The translations under genes and the position numbers were made by a program. Below are positions 57,450 through 64,000 of a DNA stretch of 64,000 nt, in pieces. Position 1 is the first letter of the stretch, and every line of letters begins with the position of its first letter. The stretch covers positions 1-64,000 of the forward strand of contig JAIYAV010000095.1 in the NCBI GenBank assembly GCA_027488855.1, given 5' to 3'. Source of the DNA: Saprospiraceae bacterium. Its GTDB lineage: Bacteria; Bacteroidota; Bacteroidia; Chitinophagales; Saprospiraceae. Below the pieces are notes generated by a model. The model was given only the letters and a program-made list of their open reading frames with translations. It was not told the DNA's origin and did not search any database.

Positions 57450-57737
57450 GATTAGATTCAGTGTTTGAAATCGAACGATTGCAAAAAAAATCACACACTG
57501 GTCGTCTCTGAACAGCAATCAGTTCCTAAGAGTAGCATTCAAGGTAGTAAAGAAGAAATTCCTTGCGAAGATAAGCTAAACCCGAATATGTAGTATCTAG
57601 ATGTAGCCTTTTTTTTATTTCATGTAGTTTATTTGTTTCAAATATTGGCTGTGTTTATTTTGTTAGATCGTCGGCGTATTTTTTGTTTCTTTAATAAAAA
57701 ATAAAATAATATTCACTCGGCCTCATTTTTTAAATGT

Positions 57738-58433
57738 TCAATCCACAATGAATTGATAGCCTACACCTTTCAATGTAATGATCTGTACCCGCTCATCCTC
57801 GCGCAGATAATCGCGCAGACGAGTAATGTACACATCGAGATTCCGGGAGTTAAAAAAAGAATCATCGCCCCAGATTTGTTGCATGATCACCTTGCGTTCT
57901 ACCGTAAAATTGCGATGATCGGCGAGGATTTTGAGTAGCTCCGCTTCGCGGTGGGAGAGTTTGCGAATCTGAGCCTGAAACCTCAGTTCGTACTTGCGCA
58001 AATCAAAATCGTATTTTCCCAAATGAATGACCCCGTTTTGCTCTCCCCCACTGTCATTTGGATTTTGCCCACTCAAGTTGAGCAAATTGTGGATGCGGGC
58101 AATCAATTCTTCCATACTGAAGGGTTTGCGGATGTAATCATTCCCACCAGCGGTGAAGCCTTTCAGGACATCTTCCGTTTGTGTTTTGGCAGTCAGAAAA
58201 ATAATGGGTAGGGTAGGGAAGCGTTGGCGAATGTCAGCCCCCAATTCATACCCATTGCGATTGGGCAACATCACATCGAGCAGGCAAATATCAGGTAAGA
58301 AGGTATCAAAAACGGCCATGACCTCGGCACCGTCACCAACCATCTGGACTTCAAATCCCCGACTTTCGAGGCTTTCCTGGACAATTTTGCCCAAAAACAG
58401 CTCATCTTCTACGTAGAGTACTTTTGTTGCCAT
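57738..58433 (-). CDS. OmpR/PhoB-type response regulator
   Basis: VLYVEDELFLGKIVQESLESRG…DICLLDVMLPNRNGYELG…ITLKGVGYQFIVD winged helix. Confidence 0.95.
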   Translation of the reverse strand: MATKVLYVEDELFLGKIVQESLESRGFEVQMVGDGAEVMAVFDTFLPDICLLDVMLPNRNGYELGADIRQRFPTLPIIFLTAKTQTEDVLKGFTAGGNDYIRKPFSMEELIARIHNLLNLSGQNPNDSGGEQNGVIHLGKYDFDLRKYELRFQAQIRKLSHREAELLKILADHRNFTVERKVIMQQIWGDDSFFNSRNLDVYITRLRDYLREDERVQIITLKGVGYQFIVD

Positions 58434-58438
58434 ATTTG

Positions 58439-58551
58439 AAGTTGAAAAGTTGAAATGTTGAAGGGTTGAAATGTTCGGTAGCGCAAGATCAAAGCACTAA
58501 TATAGAACGGTGGAAGGCTAAAAACTCTTCAACATTTCAACTCTTCAACTT
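58439..58551. repeat. Near-perfect 29-bp inverted repeat (arms 58439-58467 / 58523-58551), family AAGTTGAAAAGTTGAAATGTTGAAG
   Basis: 27 of 29 arm positions complementary by eye; right arm reaches into the histidine-kinase stop codon. Confidence 0.9.
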
Positions 58552-60103
58552 ATTTGTGTCTCGGCAAAAATACCGTAAACCGGGTTCCATTGTCTACTTC
58601 GCTATCCAGAATGATTTGTCCACCGTGTTGTTGAATCACGCCAGCTACATAACTCAGGCCTAAACCATACCCTTTGACATTGTGCCGATCGCCATTGGGT
58701 ACCCGAAAAAACTGATCAAAAACCTTGCCCTGGTATTCTTTGGGGATACCAATGCCCTGGTCTTTGACACTGAGGGTGAGGGTACCGTTGTGTTCAGTTA
58801 GGGCAATGTCGATCTTGGGCTCGGCTTTGCTGTATTTTAAGGCATTGTCCAAAAGGTTGTAAACCACATTGGTCAAGTGAATCGGATCGGCGTCGATCTG
58901 AAAATCCTGGCCTTCGGTGGTAAAGTTTACCTTGGCCCGATTCTTTTCAAATTGCAAACTGAGCGACTCCAGGATTTTTTGAATGGCATTTTTTAAATTA
59001 AAAGGCTCGCGCTGGATTTGCAAGGTTTGACTCTCAAACATCGACATTTTTAACACCCTATCCACCAGCATTGCCAATCTTTGCATTTCGTGTTGGGAAA
59101 TATCGATGTATTCCCGGGTGCGTTGCGGATTGTTCAAGGCGTTGAAATCCTTCAGTGCTTCCAGGGCCACACTTACGGTAGCAATCGGCGTTTTTAACTC
59201 GTGGGTGATGTTGCTGATGAAATCGTTTTTTAACTTGGTCAACTGTTGTTGCTGGCGCAAACTGCGGAAGATGATCCAAAAGGTCAGTCCGGTGAACAGC
59301 AACAGGAACAAGCCAAAGATCATTTGGGGGGTCATGCGTTTGAGCAAGAACCAGCGGTAGTCTTCCACCGCCAGTCGGTAAAACTGAAAGGGAGGAATAC
59401 TGGCGGGCGCATAATGGACAATTCCTTCCTTGGACATTTCATCGGGTAAGGAGTCAAGCTTGGTCACCGAAAACGCCAAGGGCAAATCGTTTTTTTCCAA
59501 CTGGCTTTTGTATCGCTTGATCAATTGATCTCTGGGGATCGTATCATCGGATAGCTCAAACATGGCATTGGCGCCTTTGGGAATTTTGCTCAGCGCCAAG
59601 CCAATTCCCCGACGCATTCCAAAGGTTCTGCGGAAACGTTCATCTTGGGGTTTGCGTTGCAGGTAAAAATTGATGGGTCTTTTTTCAGGATGGGTATCGC
59701 GGTGAACAAAGGTAACGCTGTCCATTCTTACAACCACCATGGTGGACGATTTGGATGGAGGGGGCGCTTTGGCCTCAATACGAAAATCGGGCTGGACGAT
59801 TTGTCGAACCGAGCGACTGGGGTCTTCTTCCATGAACACAATCTTGCGTTGAATGAGCGAGTCTTGCAAATCGCGCACCGTTTGAATAAAAACATTCTCC
59901 GATTGGTGGCGCAAAATGTTCTCCTGCTCCTGGTACACCTTTTTAAGCCAGTAGATCTGAAAAACGGCCAGCAGCAGCAAACTACCCGTCATTAAAACCC
60001 GATATAATGTATTGTGCCGATACAAATCAGTAGATTTTGAAGAATGGCAGAGGTTTTTCCTCCATTCTAGGACAAAGTTACAGCAAAGAAAAAGGCCACG
60101 CAC
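58550..60103 (-). CDS. Sensor histidine kinase (exact start uncertain)
   Basis: FISNITHELKTPIATVSVALEAL; VVYNLLDNALKYS; VKDQGIGIPKEYQGKVFDQFFRV; GYGLGLSYV. Confidence 0.93.
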   Translation of the reverse strand: MRGLFLCCNFVLEWRKNLCHSSKSTDLYRHNTLYRVLMTGSLLLLAVFQIYWLKKVYQEQENILRHQSENVFIQTVRDLQDSLIQRKIVFMEEDPSRSVRQIVQPDFRIEAKAPPPSKSSTMVVVRMDSVTFVHRDTHPEKRPINFYLQRKPQDERFRRTFGMRRGIGLALSKIPKGANAMFELSDDTIPRDQLIKRYKSQLEKNDLPLAFSVTKLDSLPDEMSKEGIVHYAPASIPPFQFYRLAVEDYRWFLLKRMTPQMIFGLFLLLFTGLTFWIIFRSLRQQQQLTKLKNDFISNITHELKTPIATVSVALEALKDFNALNNPQRTREYIDISQHEMQRLAMLVDRVLKMSMFESQTLQIQREPFNLKNAIQKILESLSLQFEKNRAKVNFTTEGQDFQIDADPIHLTNVVYNLLDNALKYSKAEPKIDIALTEHNGTLTLSVKDQGIGIPKEYQGKVFDQFFRVPNGDRHNVKGYGLGLSYVAGVIQQHGGQIILDSEVDNGTRFTVFLPRHK

Positions 60104-60145
60104 CTGTCTTTAACCATTATTAACCTTAAATCAAGGAACGTTAAC

Positions 60146-60176
60146 TTGGGGACTGGCCGATTCCAGCTTAGCTTTG
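60146..60176 (+). promoter_or_regulatory. Candidate Bacteroidota promoter: TTG (60146) and TAGCTTTG (60169-60176)
   Basis: -33-like TTG about 20 bp before TAnnTTTG, just upstream of the GLPGLI gene. Confidence 0.45.
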
Positions 60177-60199
60177 TAGATCAAAAAAAGGAATTACCC

Positions 60200-60985
60200 A
60201 TGAGGAATTTACTGCTGTTATTTTTTGGGCTGTTGTCCCTGGCTGTTTCAGCCCAAAACAACGAAGGCACCGTACTGTACAAACAAACGGTGTACATGCG
60301 TCGCGAAATGCAGGCCAATGCACCTGCTGGAATGGACCCCAACATGGCTCGGAACATTCCCGAATCCGTGACCAATGAGTTTAACCTCAATTTTACCGCT
60401 TCTACATCCCTTTACAAGGAAATTGCTTCGGCTACGGATGATGCAGCTGCTGGCGGTGAAGGTGGCGGGATGCGTTTTATGATGCGTCGCTTCAACCCAC
60501 CTATTTATAAGGACCTAGCCAACAACCGCCAGGTGGAAGAGGTAGAATTGTTTGGCAAGCAGTTTTTGGTCGATGATGTGATCCAAACCCGGGCTTGGAA
60601 AGTGACTGGCCAGCAAAAGAAAATCTTGGACTACCCTTGTATTTCGGCTACGTTTACCGACAGCTTGATGGGCCGTGCCCGGCTTGTCACTGCCTGGTTT
60701 GCACCTACCATTCCAGTAGCCCTCGGGCCACAAGGTTATGGTGGCCTGCCTGGGATGATTTTGGCGGTGGAATTCGACGGTGGTCGTAGTATGATTACTG
60801 CTGCCGAAGTGAAACTGCAAAAGCCAGCAGAAGGTAGCATCAAGGTGCCAGAGAAAGGCAAAAAAGTAAGCCGTGCGGAATACAACAAAATCCGCGAAGA
60901 AAAAATGAAGGAAATGCGTGAATCGGGCATGATGCAGGGACGTCCTGGTGGTGGCCCTGGTACGCAGATCATCATTCGGAACTAG
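60200..60985 (+). CDS. GLPGLI family protein
   Basis: MRNLLLLFFGLLSLAVSAQNNEGTVLYKQTVYMRREM…GPQGYGGLPGMILAVEFDGG. Confidence 0.9.
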   Translation: MRNLLLLFFGLLSLAVSAQNNEGTVLYKQTVYMRREMQANAPAGMDPNMARNIPESVTNEFNLNFTASTSLYKEIASATDDAAAGGEGGGMRFMMRRFNPPIYKDLANNRQVEEVELFGKQFLVDDVIQTRAWKVTGQQKKILDYPCISATFTDSLMGRARLVTAWFAPTIPVALGPQGYGGLPGMILAVEFDGGRSMITAAEVKLQKPAEGSIKVPEKGKKVSRAEYNKIREEKMKEMRESGMMQGRPGGGPGTQIIIRN

Positions 60986-60992
60986 CGAGTCA

Positions 60993-61053
60993 TTTCGGAA
61001 TGGGGATTTCGGATTTCGGAGAACCACCGAAATCCGAAATCCCCATTCCGAAA
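60993..61053. repeat. Perfect 27-bp inverted repeat with 7-nt loop, family TTTCGGAATGGGGATTTCGG
   Basis: tttcggaatggggatttcggatttcgg-agaacca-ccgaaatccgaaatccccattccgaaa. Confidence 0.95.
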
Positions 61054-61055
61054 TC

Positions 61056-63797
61056 CTAAAATCCCGACCGATTGTCAAAATTGTTCTTCTGATAAGGTAT
61101 TTTGATGAAATCCAGGGTGCCTGGTTTCACTTGAATGTTGAGCACATAAGTACCCCGCTGAGGCTGCCAGGCAAAAGAGAGTTGCCAGCAATGCAGGTCA
61201 CGGGTAAAGCCAATCGCTGGATAAGTCAATCCTTTGTTGACAAAGTCATACCCAATATTGCCTACCGATACGCCCCAATTTTTGGTCAGTTCCACATTCC
61301 CTTGCGCGTTGATCGAGTTGGTTCCCATCCTGAAAGTGCTTTCATTGCCCCGCGCTTCCCAGGAAAAATCCAGGTTGTGCGAAATGCTGAAGTTTTCAAA
61401 CAAGCTCAAAAAGTCTTGTTCTTGCTCGTCTCTTTTCTTCGGTTGATTGTTGCGTACATCGGTGATTAATTCTTCTTTTTTACCCTGAAACATTTCGCGG
61501 ATTTTTTGCACCGTCAAATCGGTCACAAAGGAAAAACGCGCCGTTTCCATCCGGGGAATGATCCTGCCTTGCTGCCATACCGTGCGGTTGTAGCGCAAGC
61601 CCTGTGAATTCTCCAGATAGGGATCCAAACTCATAAAAAAGCCCATCGTGGTCATGCCTTTGAAAAAACGAGCCGTGGTGCTCATGCTCAGTTGACTCCA
61701 TTTCAAAGAATCTGCGGCATAGTTGTAACTTCCACCGATGACCAGGTTGTCGATGAGTTTGATTTTTTTCTCCATCGAATCCTTCTTCGAATAAGCCTTG
61801 GCCTGAAATATGTTGTTGAGGCTATACCCAATGGCCATCTGCCTTCCGCTGGCTGTAGGGGTACCGTATACGGCGATGTTGTCGAAGCGGGAGTAAATCT
61901 GTTTGATCAGTGGAAAGCGGGAATCCAGTTGCACACTGTCAAAATAATTTAGGTCAGGATTCAAATAGTTGGGCGAATAGTTGAACGAAATGTTGGGCCG
62001 CATTTCCCAGCGTACTGCCCGCAGAGGAGTCAACTTACCCGTTTTGAGGGTAAAAAAGATCCGGGTATTCAAACTCACCCCTGCCGAAAATTGGTTGAAT
62101 CGAGAGAAACCCGATAGCGTATCGGTTTTGACGCTGCCAAAAGTAGTGTCGTAACGAATCAAGGACTTTGCGGGGTCAAAAGGGTCGTCAAGCGTATCTG
62201 CCTTGATGATGTTCCGGGAGTCGAAGGATTTGGAGATGGATTTCAACTGCCAAATTTCGTTGTAAGTCACATTGGGGTTGACGTTGATGTATTTCAACAA
62301 CTTGAAAGAAGTGTTGACGTCGATGTTGTGCCGCGCCCCGGCTACGGCGTCTTGCCACATTTTTTGGGTGAAAATCGAGGTGTCGTTGGTCACAAAACTG
62401 TTGCGGCCCTCACCGGCATAGCGCAAAGCGATGCTTTCGTACCATTTGTCTTGGGTCACTTTTTTCTTAAAAGGATAAAGGGTCTGGGTCTGGAATTGTA
62501 CGTTCGGAAAATTGATGGTGACTTTGCGGTTGTTCAGGTTTTGGCTGTGGTTGAAAGAAGCACTGAGGCTGTAGGGTTTGCCTGGCCAGTTTTTGGAAAA
62601 ATTCAGGTTGGAGTACAACTGCGAGTTCAATACGCTGTAAGCATCGTTGAATACGCGTTGGGTGTTGCGGTTTCCCTGGATATTGATGTTGCCCCCAATT
62701 TTGGCGTTGGGGTGGGCCGCTGCTTCCTGATTGAGGTTGAACTGGATGCCAAAACTTTTGGTCCGCCCAAATTTCCCGGTTTTTAAATCCTCTTGCACCT
62801 GGGAATCAAAACGCAGGTTCAAACCCGAGGCAAATTGATACCGCTTGCGGTAATCTGCCTGTAGGGCCAAACCATAGGTGCCTCGGAAATAAATGTTGCT
62901 CCGCAAAGCCAGGTTCAGGTGATCACCTACCGGAAAATACCAGCCAATGTCGCGCAAACCAAAGCCCCAGGACTCCGAATATTCATAATCTTTAGGAAAC
63001 AACAAACCCGTACTGCGTCCTTTTTTCAGCGGAAAAAAACCAAAGGGCAACCAAATCGGCGTGGGCACGCCCATGATTTCAATCTGCGAAGGCCCTACAA
63101 TGGCCAGTTTATCCGGGATGATTTTTTGCTTGGTACTCCGTACCCCAAAGTGCGGGTGATCAGCCTCACAGGTGGTAAAGAGCAGCTTTTGTCCAAAAAG
63201 GGTATTTTCAGGTTTTGAAGTGTCTTTTTTTTCACCTTGAATGAACTTCATTCGCGAGCCGTGCACAAAAAGATCGGTTTGTTTGGTGCGCACATCGTAG
63301 ACCATGCCCTTGCGGGTTTTGAAGTTGTAGCGCATTCGTTTGGCCGTAAAAGTTTGGTCACCGTCCTGGAATTCGGGTACCCCAGTCAATTTTCCCGTCA
63401 CTGTATCCTCTTGTACTTCGGCGGTAACCAGGTTATTGGCCCAATCCAGCTCAATAAATGCGGCTTTGAGGTTGATGTCCGTATATTTTATGGAAGCTTG
63501 ACCGTATAAATAGATTTTTTTGGCAATATTGTCCAATACCATGGAATCCACAGCGTTGTATTCCACCGGAGCATCCAGGGAGTCGTTGGAAAAACGGATG
63601 GTGCGGGGTGCGCTGAACTGAAATGAGTCAGGGAAAATAACCGGAAGGGTATCGGCAATGGCTAGGCTGTCGGGCAGTTTTGGATAGGGATCTTGCGCCA
63701 ATAAAGGGGTGAATCCCAAGCAAAATAATAAAATTGCCCAGCTACTTGTTGCATTCCAAAAATGAATTCGGTTATTTTGCATTTTGTTCATAATCAA
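61056..63797 (-). CDS. LptD/OstA-like putative LPS assembly protein
   Basis: OstA-like N-terminus (KKIYLYGQASIKYTDINLKAAFIELDWANNLVTAE…) followed by a large β-barrel region. Confidence 0.85.
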   Translation of the reverse strand: MIMNKMQNNRIHFWNATSSWAILLFCLGFTPLLAQDPYPKLPDSLAIADTLPVIFPDSFQFSAPRTIRFSNDSLDAPVEYNAVDSMVLDNIAKKIYLYGQASIKYTDINLKAAFIELDWANNLVTAEVQEDTVTGKLTGVPEFQDGDQTFTAKRMRYNFKTRKGMVYDVRTKQTDLFVHGSRMKFIQGEKKDTSKPENTLFGQKLLFTTCEADHPHFGVRSTKQKIIPDKLAIVGPSQIEIMGVPTPIWLPFGFFPLKKGRSTGLLFPKDYEYSESWGFGLRDIGWYFPVGDHLNLALRSNIYFRGTYGLALQADYRKRYQFASGLNLRFDSQVQEDLKTGKFGRTKSFGIQFNLNQEAAAHPNAKIGGNINIQGNRNTQRVFNDAYSVLNSQLYSNLNFSKNWPGKPYSLSASFNHSQNLNNRKVTINFPNVQFQTQTLYPFKKKVTQDKWYESIALRYAGEGRNSFVTNDTSIFTQKMWQDAVAGARHNIDVNTSFKLLKYINVNPNVTYNEIWQLKSISKSFDSRNIIKADTLDDPFDPAKSLIRYDTTFGSVKTDTLSGFSRFNQFSAGVSLNTRIFFTLKTGKLTPLRAVRWEMRPNISFNYSPNYLNPDLNYFDSVQLDSRFPLIKQIYSRFDNIAVYGTPTASGRQMAIGYSLNNIFQAKAYSKKDSMEKKIKLIDNLVIGGSYNYAADSLKWSQLSMSTTARFFKGMTTMGFFMSLDPYLENSQGLRYNRTVWQQGRIIPRMETARFSFVTDLTVQKIREMFQGKKEELITDVRNNQPKKRDEQEQDFLSLFENFSISHNLDFSWEARGNESTFRMGTNSINAQGNVELTKNWGVSVGNIGYDFVNKGLTYPAIGFTRDLHCWQLSFAWQPQRGTYVLNIQVKPGTLDFIKIPYQKNNFDNRSGF

Positions 63798-63857
63798 ACC
63801 CCAATCAATTTTATATCCGCTGAACTAAACACCACTTTTAATTTAGACCCACGAACT

Positions 63858-64000
63858 ATGACAAAATCAATGATTTCTTTCCAAACGAAGCTCATCCTCA
63901 TCTCGTCCGCCGCCATCTTAGGCTTTAACATTTCTTTAGCAGCCTCAGGCTTTGGGCCGGGCAAAGTTATACAAAGCCACCGAATCCCTACGGATAAGCG
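63858..64000 (+). CDS. N-terminal fragment of a probable secreted protein (truncated by the window edge)
   Basis: MTKSMISFQTKLILISSAAILGFNISLAASGFGPGKVIQSHRIPTDK… open to the end. Confidence 0.5.
   Translation, partial: MTKSMISFQTKLILISSAAILGFNISLAASGFGPGKVIQSHRIPTDK

Overview
This 64 kb window looks like a chromosomal segment from a Bacteroidota bacterium, plausibly Saprospiraceae-like. The evidence is a SusC/SusD pair, T9SS C-terminal sorting domains, a GLPGLI protein and TAnnTTTG-type promoter motifs. Main blocks: (i) an ABC-transporter-ATPase-like protein, a Spo0M-like protein and a photolyase; (ii) a GxxExxY / PD-(D/E)XK nuclease-like gene bounded by long inverted repeats; (iii) SusD/SusC with two VCBS/FG-GAP genes on the opposite strand; (iv) transketolase; (v) an ExbB-ExbD-ExbD-TonB-PstS-TPR cluster; (vi) a complete 14-gene nuoA-N complex I cluster with a short NuoG; (vii) a leftward run of five secreted-protein genes, comprising a small T9SS protein, three tandem ~600-aa paralogues and a ~5020-aa multidomain T9SS protein; (viii) a histidine kinase/response regulator pair; (ix) a GLPGLI protein and an LptD-like protein. 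I saw no rRNA, tRNA or CRISPR array. The most unusual signal is a set of low-complexity but almost perfectly self-complementary intergenic palindromes, belonging to several different sequence families and placed next to stop codons. One family (CACCACGACGACACGACG) bounds the GxxExxY nuclease-like gene as inverted repeats. It also occurs as a cargo-less, multi-hairpin copy about 11 kb away, which suggests a small, possibly undescribed mobile element. All family assignments come from recognising motifs by eye; no database search was run.
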